NCBI GenBank assembly: GCA_020844525.1
Contig: JAJGAH010000128.1
Coordinates: 1 to 7,134 of the forward strand
Reading direction: 5' to 3'
Length of the DNA: 7,134 nucleotides
DNA from: Eubacterium sp.
GTDB lineage: Bacteria > Bacillota > Clostridia > Lachnospirales > Lachnospiraceae
Below are positions 1-4,496 of this stretch, piece after piece. Under the pieces are notes generated by a model that was not told the DNA's origin, did not search any database, and worked only from the letters and a program-made list of their open reading frames with translations. Numbering within the stretch: the first letter of the stretch is position 1; every line of letters begins with the position of its first letter. Both the position numbers and the translations under genes were made by a program.

Positions 1-239
1 TCCAGGACTGCACCGCTCATATCGACTTTTACATCATGAGCTGGCACAGAGAGAGCGGCTGCTTTTTCGCTCTTGTAGATCCTCTTCCTGATCCGCAGGT
101 TCTCGATCTCGAATACGTCAGCTTCTCGTTTCTCAGGGATCATGATCTCTTCTACTCCGTTTATCCAAAGAAGAAACGTCCTCGGTACAAGAAGATTTAT
201 AACCGTATTCTACCGATGAAGTATGAGATTCCCTCATAA
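1..239. other. Open frames on both strands at left edge, partial, strand unresolved
   Basis: Two frames are open from the left edge and I cannot choose between them. On + the frame runs unbroken to a TAA at 237-239. It contains an internal ATG at 36 without a clear ribosome site, is rich in aromatic residues, and ends in a lysine/arginine-rich stretch (YPKKKRPRYKK). On - a frame starts at an ATG near position 144 (MIPEKREADVFEIENL), with a weak GGAG about 11 bases upstream, and runs off the left edge. It has many charged residues and uses ATC, GAG, AAG and CTG codons like the confident genes here. The aromatic-rich + frame could simply be the shadow of the charged - frame. I recognise neither protein. 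Confidence 0.25.
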
Positions 240-429
240 TCATCTGACCGGCACCACCAATCACTAAGCACTGAAATCATGGCAGGTTCTGGCTGAGCAT
301 CCGTCATTATTCCCCGTTGCGCTGACCGTGTCTGAATTTTATCGGCACAGCAGGGCAGGTTTTACTGCGCTTAAATTGTAACGTATTTGAACACTTTTCC
401 TATCATTTCAGGCAGAAAATCCATAGAAA
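240..429. other. Non-coding stretch with no recognised feature
   Basis: Between the left-edge open frame and the first hairpin I see no gene with a ribosome site, no tRNA-like cloverleaf, no tandem repeat and no clear promoter. The only local structure is a short hairpin just to the left (TATGAG/CTCATA at about 223-239), too weak to call. This stretch could hold the boundary of the element, but no duplicated attachment core can be seen with only one end available. Confidence 0.4.
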
Positions 430-460
430 AGAGACCGGAATTACTTCAGAACCGGTCTCT
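430..460 (-). terminator. Hairpin terminator, best oriented leftward
   Basis: A perfect 9-bp stem (AGAGACCGG / CCGGTCTCT) encloses a 13-nt loop. Read on the - strand it is followed by TTTTC, as in a rho-independent terminator. Read on + it is followed by CACTATTCC, which is not U-rich. It therefore suits a leftward transcript better, although I see no convincing - strand gene or promoter to its right. It may also insulate the regulatory region from transcription entering from the left. Confidence 0.55.
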
Positions 461-545
461 CACTATTCCTTGTCACACACAGCTTGCGATAACTTCGTAA
501 AACTTGCGTTCAGTTTTTCAATTCACCAAAACAGAAAATTTAGCG

Positions 546-584
546 AAGAGGTGGAGATTTGGCTATTGACATCCACCTCTTTTT
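546..584 (+). terminator. Hairpin with U-tail, overlapping the promoter of the HTH gene
   Basis: A perfect 10-bp inverted repeat (AAGAGGTGGA at 546-555, TCCACCTCTT at 572-581) with a 16-nt loop leads into a run of five T's at 580-584. This is the form of a rho-independent terminator for transcription entering from the left. The loop contains the TTGACA -35 box of the next promoter and the right arm forms part of its spacer, so the same dyad could also act as a DNA operator. The sequence alone does not separate these roles. Confidence 0.55.
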
Positions 585-594
585 CATATATTCT
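566..594 (+). promoter_or_regulatory. Sigma-A type promoter for the HTH/protease unit
   Basis: A consensus -35 box TTGACA (566-571) is followed by a 17-bp spacer and a -10 box TATTCT (589-594, four of six consensus positions). Transcription would start near 600 and leave a leader of roughly 65 nt before the HTH gene. The -35 box lies in the loop of the 546-581 inverted repeat, and the predicted start lies at the edge of the 606-631 dyad, so both could control this promoter. Confidence 0.65.
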
Positions 595-604
595 GATGAT
601 AACA

Positions 605-631
605 AGATAGCTAACAAGCATTTGTGCTATC
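605..631. promoter_or_regulatory. Operator-like dyad downstream of the promoter
   Basis: Positions 606-631 form an imperfect dyad: GATAGCTAACAA on the left against GATAGCACAAAT read from the right on the other strand, so GATAGC and ACAA are shared with a two-base offset. The 13-base word AGATAGCTAACAA (605-617) recurs exactly at 1908-1920, in front of the second regulatory unit. Placement just after the predicted transcription start suits a repressor site for the XRE protein encoded next. The operator role is inferred. Confidence 0.55.
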
Positions 632-666
632 ACCTGCAAAAATGAAGAATAGGGAAGGTGAGTAGG

Positions 667-1035
667 ATGACATATGCAAATTTTGGAGATTTCATAGCGA
701 AAAAGCGGGTAGAGCGGAAGATAACAGTCAGGAAGATGGCGGAGATGCTTGGCGTTTCAGCTCCATTTCTTACGGATGTTGAGAAAGACCGGAGAAACCC
801 TTTCGATTATGAAAAGCTGGTGAAACTTGCTGATATACTACAGCTTTCGGATGAAGAACGCGACTTAATGTTCGACCTCGCAGGGAAGAAGCGGGATACC
901 GTTGCCCCGGATCTGCCTGACTACATCATGGACCATGACTATGTTAGCGCAGCATTGCGGACAGCCAGGGACCTTGGAGCTGGTGAGGAGGAATGGAATA
1001 AGTTCGTCGAAGATCTGAAGAAGCGTGAGGGGTGA
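667..1035 (+). CDS. XRE-family helix-turn-helix repressor, partner of ImmA/IrrE protease
   Basis: This 122-aa DNA-binding protein has an XRE/Cro-CI type HTH at about residues 6-65 (MAEMLGVSAPFLTDVEKDRR covers the HTH core). A charged C-terminal half follows and ends in a lysine-rich tail. Length and architecture match ImmR-like repressors encoded next to ImmA/IrrE proteases in integrative elements and prophages. I chose ATG 667 because the purine-rich AGGGAAGG (651-658) lies 8 bases before it; the in-frame GTG at 658 sits too close to that site. The protease gene follows after only 10 bases, so the two are probably cotranscribed and work together. The nearby GATAGC/GCTAAC dyads are candidate targets. 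Likely role (inference): represses this operon and perhaps the lytic or transfer genes until the protease removes it. It could also be called the antitoxin of a COG2856-type pair. Confidence 0.9.
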   Translation: MTYANFGDFIAKKRVERKITVRKMAEMLGVSAPFLTDVEKDRRNPFDYEKLVKLADILQLSDEERDLMFDLAGKKRDTVAPDLPDYIMDHDYVSAALRTARDLGAGEEEWNKFVEDLKKREG

Positions 1036-1037
1036 TT

Positions 1038-1043
1038 GCTAAC
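1038..1043. promoter_or_regulatory. Isolated GCTAAC half-site between repressor and protease genes
   Basis: The six bases GCTAAC, shared with the two larger operator-like sites, occur in the 10-base gap before the protease start codon. A six-base match is expected by chance at moderate frequency, so on its own it is weak. It is listed because of its position in the same regulatory unit. Confidence 0.15.
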
Positions 1044-1045
1044 GT

Positions 1046-1852
1046 ATGATTTATCCGAATGTACGAAGAAAAAGATCTGGAGCACCTATCCTCAGTAGGA
1101 ATGAGATTGACGAAATCGGAGAAGCCATTGTAGGCGATTTTGATCCATCCCTGCTGGAGAAACCGCAAGAGGTTGATATTGATCTGTTAGTGCAGGACTA
1201 CTTCGGTCTGTCGCAGGATTTCCAATATCTGTCGCATTGTGGCCTGTATTTAGGGATGACTGTCTTTAACGATACAGATAAGGTGATTATTTACAATCCT
1301 GAAACAGCAAGGGCAGAGTATATCAGCGAAAGAGCGGATACGGTGATTATTGACAATTCGCTGCTCGCCAACAACCAAGAGCATCGTTATCGATTCACTA
1401 TGGGGCACGAAGGGGCCCATGGGTTTCTGCATAAGCCGTACTTTGCCTATGACCCAAATCAGTTAACTTTATTTGATTTCGGACTGGGTGACAGACCGCG
1501 AGAGCCAATGGTTCAATGCCGAATTGACTCAAAGCAGCTCAGCAACAAATCAACAAAGAACTGGGATGATCGTGACTGGATGGAGTGGCAGGCAAACGCA
1601 CTTTCATCGTCAATGCTCATGCCGAAGTCGATGGTAATAAAAGCAGTTCACGACATGGAAAGCGATCTTCCTGACAAAAAATATTCCAGCGTGAGATGGT
1701 GGATGATGGCATCCAAGATTTCTGAGATATTCAACGTGTCCTTTGAATCTGCAACCATAAGACTTAAAGATTTTGGATTCATCCCCAAGAACGAAAACAT
1801 TGAAGAGGACTGCGAAGAGTTTTTACTGCTTGATTGGGATAGCGTAATCTGA
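1046..1852 (+). CDS. ImmA/IrrE-family zinc metallopeptidase
   Basis: This 268-aa predicted zinc protease belongs to the ImmA/IrrE (COG2856, Peptidase_M78, formerly DUF955) family, whose members inactivate a partner XRE repressor, as ImmA does to ImmR in ICEBs1 and IrrE to DdrO in Deinococcus. The zinc motif HEGAH is at residues 121-125 (H121, H125 ligands, E122 catalytic). The third ligand is probably E180 in the family-typical EWQAN segment, followed by LMP. The protein is longer than ICEBs1 ImmA, with an extra C-terminal region after residue 200 that ends very acidic and hydrophobic. The start is ATG 1046, 10 bases after the repressor stop; the GAGGGG at the end of the repressor gene is the only visible ribosome site and is rather far (about 13 bases), so translation is probably coupled. 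A hairpin terminator follows. The substrate is inferred from context. Confidence 0.93.
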   Translation: MIYPNVRRKRSGAPILSRNEIDEIGEAIVGDFDPSLLEKPQEVDIDLLVQDYFGLSQDFQYLSHCGLYLGMTVFNDTDKVIIYNPETARAEYISERADTVIIDNSLLANNQEHRYRFTMGHEGAHGFLHKPYFAYDPNQLTLFDFGLGDRPREPMVQCRIDSKQLSNKSTKNWDDRDWMEWQANALSSSMLMPKSMVIKAVHDMESDLPDKKYSSVRWWMMASKISEIFNVSFESATIRLKDFGFIPKNENIEEDCEEFLLLDWDSVI

Positions 1853-1860
1853 GATTTTGG

Positions 1861-1891
1861 CGGATTTCCATTGTGAAATCCGTATTCTTTT
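1861..1891 (+). terminator. Rho-independent terminator after the protease gene
   Basis: A perfect 8-bp stem (CGGATTTC / GAAATCCG, 1861-1868 and 1875-1882) with a 6-nt loop is followed by TATTCTTTT. It begins 8 bases after the protease stop codon and separates the repressor/protease unit from the next promoter. Confidence 0.8.
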
Positions 1892-1900
1892 ACAGACAAA

Positions 1901-1920
1901 GTTAGCTAGATAGCTAACAA
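1901..1920. promoter_or_regulatory. Perfect palindromic operator-like site upstream of second HTH gene
   Basis: GTTAGCTA-GA-TAGCTAAC (1901-1918) is a perfect 8+8 palindrome with a two-base centre. Its right part is the word AGATAGCTAACAA (1908-1920), identical to the word at 605-617. It lies between the preceding terminator and the -35 box of the next promoter, a usual place for a phage repressor operator. The obvious candidate binder is the XRE protein encoded at 667-1035. Confidence 0.65.
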
Positions 1921-1953
1921 ATGACGAACTACTGAAAAGGAGAAATTGACCTA

Positions 1954-1982
1954 TTGACGCTTAATGGTTCAAATGATACGAT
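1954..1982 (+). promoter_or_regulatory. Promoter for the second regulatory unit
   Basis: TTGACG (1954-1959), a 17-bp spacer and TACGAT (1977-1982, four of six consensus positions) form a plausible housekeeping promoter. A second TTGAC at 1946-1950 lies just upstream. It fits with the terminator before it and the strong ribosome site at 1999-2005 after it. The direct repeats at 1962-1994 overlap the spacer and the -10 region. Confidence 0.5.
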
Positions 1983-1994
1983 AATGGTACAAAT
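1962..1994. repeat. Two direct repeats with 20-bp period over the promoter
   Basis: TAATGGTTCAAAT (1962-1974) and TAATGGTACAAAT (1982-1994) differ at one base and are offset by exactly 20 bp, close to two helical turns. They overlap the promoter spacer and the -10 box. This spacing would put two bound proteins on the same DNA face, so they may be regulator sites, possibly for the HTH protein encoded just downstream. The binding role is inferred. Confidence 0.5.
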
Positions 1995-2009
1995 ATATGG
2001 AGGGGAATT

Positions 2010-2969
2010 ATGTCAAGACAATACGATGAATACATGGAAGGAAAATTCGAATCTCGTGGGGAACAATATGAGATTGTCGAGCCAACTAACATAGAAGAGC
2101 TGATGAAGGCGTTTGAAACGAAAGATGTCATTGAGTATGAGCTCAGTTGCCTGATGCATGATGAAGACTCAAGCGGCTGGTCAGAGCTCCTGCAGGAACA
2201 AGAGGATGCCATTCAGGAATACTATAGTTCCATCCCGGATTTCGATAACAGCCTGCTGATCAAAAACATCAACTATCTTGCGAAGAAGTACAGTATTCGC
2301 ATTGGAGATCTGGAGAAGATGCTCGGGATCAGTGCGGGATATATTTCCAGAACCGCTAAGGAAGGCACTGCCAAGAAAATGAGCATCGATGTTGTCTGGA
2401 AGATAGCTCGATTTTTCCATACGGATCTCCGGGATCTTGTTGATCGGGATCTTGAAATGCCAAGCGACGAAAATGAGCTGCTTTGCAGGTTTATCAAAAA
2501 GCTACGGCGTCAGACAGAGGAACATGAAATTACATGGAAATGCCTCGGCGGGGTTATGGCTGAATTAGACAGAAATCTTGAGGAGTCGGGGCTTATAACA
2601 GATTATGGAGATGATAAGGATGCAATATATCATCCACATGATCAGAAATCAGGAGTCAATTTACGGTTAATAGATGACGTTGTAGCATGTGAGGACATTC
2701 GGGAGGACACGTCGCTTGTTATAGTGCCATACAGCATGGAAAAAGGCGGGAACACTTATTACGATTTCTTTTTCATGGAGGAAATCCCAGATCGAGGGGA
2801 TCCGGAACTGTCATCCTATAACTTTGAGAAAATATTCAGAACCGTCGATGTTCCATTTAGTGGATTGGCTTCCTACGCAGAGAGCTTGTATCAAACCATC
2901 CGCAATCAGGAATTCAGTGCTGATATGAGTTCTGATGTTAGAAAGTTTATAACGGATTATCTGAAATAA
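2010..2969 (+). CDS. Large HTH-domain regulator with unrecognised C-terminal region
   Basis: This is a 319-aa protein. Residues 1-80 are acidic and probably helical, without a domain I know. Residues 84-147 form an XRE-like HTH (LEKMLGISAGYISRT, then a lysine-containing turn and a closing helix). Residues 150-319 are an unrecognised domain with a hydrophobic/aromatic core (TSLVIVPY, YYDFFFMEE) and an acidic C-terminus ending DVRKFITDYLK. No catalytic motif is evident. ATG 2010 follows GGAGGGG (1999-2005) with a 4-base spacing, a strong site. The zinc-ribbon gene starts 12 bases after its stop, so the two form an operon. The promoter region carries the operator word shared with the repressor unit. 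A transcriptional regulator is likely; the role of the C-terminal domain (ligand sensing, oligomerisation or protein contact) is unknown. Confidence 0.87.
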   Translation: MSRQYDEYMEGKFESRGEQYEIVEPTNIEELMKAFETKDVIEYELSCLMHDEDSSGWSELLQEQEDAIQEYYSSIPDFDNSLLIKNINYLAKKYSIRIGDLEKMLGISAGYISRTAKEGTAKKMSIDVVWKIARFFHTDLRDLVDRDLEMPSDENELLCRFIKKLRRQTEEHEITWKCLGGVMAELDRNLEESGLITDYGDDKDAIYHPHDQKSGVNLRLIDDVVACEDIREDTSLVIVPYSMEKGGNTYYDFFFMEEIPDRGDPELSSYNFEKIFRTVDVPFSGLASYAESLYQTIRNQEFSADMSSDVRKFITDYLK

Positions 2970-2981
2970 GGGGGACAATAT

Positions 2982-3197
2982 ATGGATAACACATCCAGTG
3001 CTGAAAAACTGAAAGGATATATTTCCTATCCGTGTTGTGAAAAGGAAAAGATTATGGTGGGAGAATCATGTCACGGTAAAGTTTCTTCCAAATGTCCGAG
3101 ATGTGGAAAATTCGCCATCTTCGATTTTGACAAGATGGTATCTTATCCGGGGCACGCCGCAAAAGGAGTTGTCCACAAATTCAAAACAAATAAATAA
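2982..3197 (+). CDS. Small zinc-ribbon protein, Com-like
   Basis: This 71-aa protein has five cysteines (C18, C19, C30, C38, C41). The segment SSKCPRCGKFAIFDFDK gives a CxxC knuckle, and the earlier C18/C19 and C30 with H31 could supply the other ligands of a single zinc site. The arrangement recalls small phage zinc-ribbon proteins such as Com, the Mu translational activator of mom, but the similarity is only a short motif. The start is ATG 2982 with a GGGGGA ribosome site immediately after the upstream stop codon, so it is cotranscribed with the HTH gene. A nucleic-acid-binding or partner-binding role for the upstream regulator is a guess. A strong terminator-like hairpin begins about 50 bases after its stop. 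Confidence 0.78.
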   Translation: MDNTSSAEKLKGYISYPCCEKEKIMVGESCHGKVSSKCPRCGKFAIFDFDKMVSYPGHAAKGVVHKFKTNK

Positions 3198-3204
3198 CTT
3201 GTTG

Positions 3205-3305
3205 TATCGACTGAGCCGATAGGGATTCAAAGTAAGTCACCGCTGTGCCAGGGTACGGAATCATTCGCAGGATAACTGCAATGGTGCCGCTGCCCTGGCT
3301 TTTTT
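3205..3305 (+). terminator. Structured terminator or small RNA after the regulatory unit
   Basis: A small hairpin (TATCG/CGATA, 3205-3221) precedes a long layered hairpin: GCCAGGG (3247-3253) with CCCTGGC (3293-3299), CGG with CCG (3256-3258/3287-3289), and CATT-c-GCAG with CTGC-AATG around a GATAA loop (3262-3283). Six T's follow at 3300-3305. It can end the unit starting at about 1990. The several coaxial stems broken by purine-containing internal loops are more elaborate than a simple terminator, so a processed 3' RNA or small RNA is possible. Confidence 0.65.
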
Positions 3306-3734
3306 ATGTCCATTTTTCCAAAGAATTAACAGATGCTGGATTCCATTGACTGGGACATGTGGAAGTGTAGCGGCAAAGCATCCCGGGCCGGTTAATTTCT
3401 ATGGCTAATAAGTGAGGGGGTATTCCACTTCCTCAGTTCTTTCTAGGCAGAAAATTGTGATTTTGTTTCCGATTCTGCTCTGAAAGTTCCGTTTATAGGT
3501 GAAAGAAAAAGTTTCGCTATGGTTTGCTCAATCCGCTCGGAACTGTCCTGTGAGTGATGTAAGAGAAGATTTTCAAGAAGCATTTCCGAAATCACTCCGG
3601 ATGGTCCGCATATAGATAGGAGGCAAAAATGAGAGACCCACCATGACAATCAGCAGTAAAAAACAGTAACCCATCGTCCCTGACTACGACTCTGTAGCCA
3701 GCAATTCACTAACAAATTCGAATATCGAGCCAGC
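3306..3734. other. Gene-poor junction region with degenerate short frames
   Basis: I find no convincing gene in this stretch of about 430 bases. It holds the first copy of the duplicated leader element (3523-3604), an AGGAGG ribosome site at 3618-3623 serving only a five-codon frame (ATG 3629), and directly after it an eight-codon frame (ATG 3643). A 38-codon frame (GTG 3499 to TAG 3615) passes through the leader copy. The sequence GAAAAA..TTC just before copy 1 resembles the end of the sigma-like gene just before copy 2, so this could be the decayed remnant of a second sigma-like gene and its leader. A weak inverted repeat (GGAAGTG / CACTTCC) lies near 3361-3432. Confidence 0.4.
3523..3604 (+). 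repeat. Leader element, copy 1 of 2
   Basis: TTTGCTCAA (3523-3531), nine divergent bases, then AACTGTCCTGTGAGT (3541-3555) align without a gap to copy 2 at 4407-4439. Copy 1 can fold into an inner 7-bp stem GAGTGAT/ATCACTC (3552-3558/3591-3597) inside an outer stem CTGTCC/GGATGG (3543-3548/3599-3604, two G-U pairs). A ribosome site (AGGAGG) and ATG follow within 25 bases but open only a five-codon frame here. Confidence 0.55.
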
Positions 3735-3736
3735 GT

Positions 3737-3834
3737 GCGCACAAAGGCAGGATGTCGACATATCAGATTCCTTATCTCAAACGGGATAGGTGAATCTGGA
3801 ATGTCGGGAGCCTTACTTTTGTGCGCCTTTTTTT
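3737..3834 (+). ncRNA. Long hairpin with U7 tail upstream of the sigma-like gene
   Basis: Two arms of roughly 40 bases pair in blocks: GCGCACAAA/TTTGTGCGC (3737-3745/3818-3826), GGC/GCC (3746-3748/3810-3812), CGACAT/ATGTCG (3756-3761/3801-3806), CAGATTC/GAATCTG (3764-3770/3792-3798) and TATC/GATA around an 8-nt loop. Seven T's follow at 3828-3834. It ends 89 bases before the sigma-like gene. It may be an attenuator in the leader of the replication operon, the terminator of an upstream transcript, or a stable small RNA. The function is inferred; the structure is directly visible. Confidence 0.6.
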
Positions 3835-3856
3835 GTGCCCATCCGTACTGGCTCCG

Positions 3857-3923
3857 GGGTCCTCCGATCGTTCTGATCAGACCTTTCTTCCTGCCTTCTG
3901 TGTCTCCGGCTCAGGAGGCAATC
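3857..3923 (+). promoter_or_regulatory. Leader and ribosome site of the sigma-like gene, with possible SD pairing
   Basis: The ribosome site AGGAGG (3913-3918) lies 5 bases before ATG 3924 and decides that start. About 45 bases upstream is CCTCC, able to pair with GGAGG and so mask it. Between them a small GGTC..GATC / GATC..GACC hairpin is followed by TTTCTTCC. No clear promoter is visible between the U7 hairpin and the gene, so transcription may read through from further left. Confidence 0.35.
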
Positions 3924-4406
3924 ATGGAAGAAAAGAAATTCTATCTCAACATCACAACCAAGAACGAAGATGGCAAGACTGAGACAAAGATCGTTTATGT
4001 ATCAGAAGAAGTATATCGCGCATATAAGCAGCCGTACTGGAAGGAAAAGCAGCAGGAGAGACGTGCATCGCGCTGCATGGTCGACGGTCACCGCTGCATG
4101 GAGGATTGCACCAAGTGTGGCCGGCTCCGCGATGGCGCACCGCTTTCCCTTGAGCAGCTGACAGAAGACGGCATTGAGGTTCCTTCTTCTTATGAAACAC
4201 CGGAAGAAGCAGCGCTCCAGAAGGAAGAATACGAGGAGCTTTATACAGCGATGGCGACACTGACCGAGCTGGACCAGAAGATCCTCTGGATGATGACTGA
4301 CGGCAAGTCCGATCACGCAATCGCCGAGGCGCTCGGCATGGCACAGACCACGGTTTCCTATCGACGGAGAGCGGCTCTCAAGAATCTGAAAAAACTTCTC
4401 GGGTGA
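3924..4406 (+). CDS. Sigma-70 region-4-like regulator with a cysteine cluster
   Basis: This 160-aa protein has a C-terminal 55 residues (about 105-160) matching sigma-70 region 4: LTELDQKILWMM, then the HTH DHAIAEALGMAQTTVSYRRR and a basic end. No sigma region 2 is present, so it is unlikely to be a complete sigma factor; phage and conjugative-element proteins of this size usually act as transcription regulators. Residues 51-65 contain C51, C58, C62 and C65 plus H56, a possible metal site, after an N-terminal region with the segment VYVSEEVYRAYKQPYW seen in such element-borne sigma-like proteins. ATG 3924 is chosen for its AGGAGG site; an in-frame GTG at 3735 would force translation through the long hairpin. 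It is the first gene of the replication operon and could control it or the late genes. Confidence 0.88.
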   Translation: MEEKKFYLNITTKNEDGKTETKIVYVSEEVYRAYKQPYWKEKQQERRASRCMVDGHRCMEDCTKCGRLRDGAPLSLEQLTEDGIEVPSSYETPEEAALQKEEYEELYTAMATLTELDQKILWMMTDGKSDHAIAEALGMAQTTVSYRRRAALKNLKKLLG

Positions 4407-4486
4407 TTTGCTCAAAATGTCCGCAACTGTCCTGTGAGTTATGGAGGGGTCAAGAACAAAAACAAATCACCCTCCAGAAAGGACAG
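4407..4486 (+). repeat. Leader element, copy 2 of 2, across the ribosome region of the next gene
   Basis: It begins directly at the sigma-like stop codon. TTTGCTCAA (4407-4415) and AACTGTCCTGTGAGT (4425-4439) are identical to copy 1 at the same spacing. It folds as outer stem CTGTCC/GGACAG (4427-4432/4481-4486) and inner stem TGGAGGG/CCCTCCA (4442-4448/4470-4476). The right outer arm is part of AAAGGACAGG, the only ribosome-site-like sequence before ATG 4497, so the fold could hide it. A 19-codon frame (ATG 4441 to TGA 4500) runs through the hairpin and overlaps that ATG as ATGA. Confidence 0.6.
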
Positions 4487-4496
4487 GTGCAAGCCT

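Noticed and set aside
489..499. ATAACTTCGTA, matching 11 bases of a loxP half-site
   Set aside because: There is no facing half-site and no 8-bp spacer with a second arm; a single 11-base match in an AT-rich intergenic region is most likely chance.
483..508. CTTGCG repeated 20 bases apart
   Set aside because: Only six bases match and no promoter is associated with them, so this is weak compared with the 1962-1994 repeats.
658..666. GTG at 658 as start of the HTH repressor
   Set aside because: The purine-rich ribosome site runs up against this codon; ATG 667 has proper spacing and adds nothing missing to the HTH fold.
3037..3222. 61-aa frame overlapping the zinc-ribbon gene
   Set aside because: It lacks a ribosome site and lies in another frame of a better-supported gene whose CxxC motif is meaningful.
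3346..3373. TTGACT as a -35 box for a promoter in the junction region
   Set aside because: No acceptable -10 box lies 16-18 bases downstream (TAGCGG is poor).
3443..3649. 68-aa open frame on the - strand
   Set aside because: No ribosome site precedes its ATG, it overlaps the leader copy and degenerate region, and I recognise no domain.
3735..3923. In-frame N-terminal extension of the sigma-like protein from GTG 3735
   Set aside because: It would be translated through the long U7 hairpin, has no ribosome site, and gives a proline- and cysteine-rich stretch unlike the family; ATG 3924 has AGGAGG.
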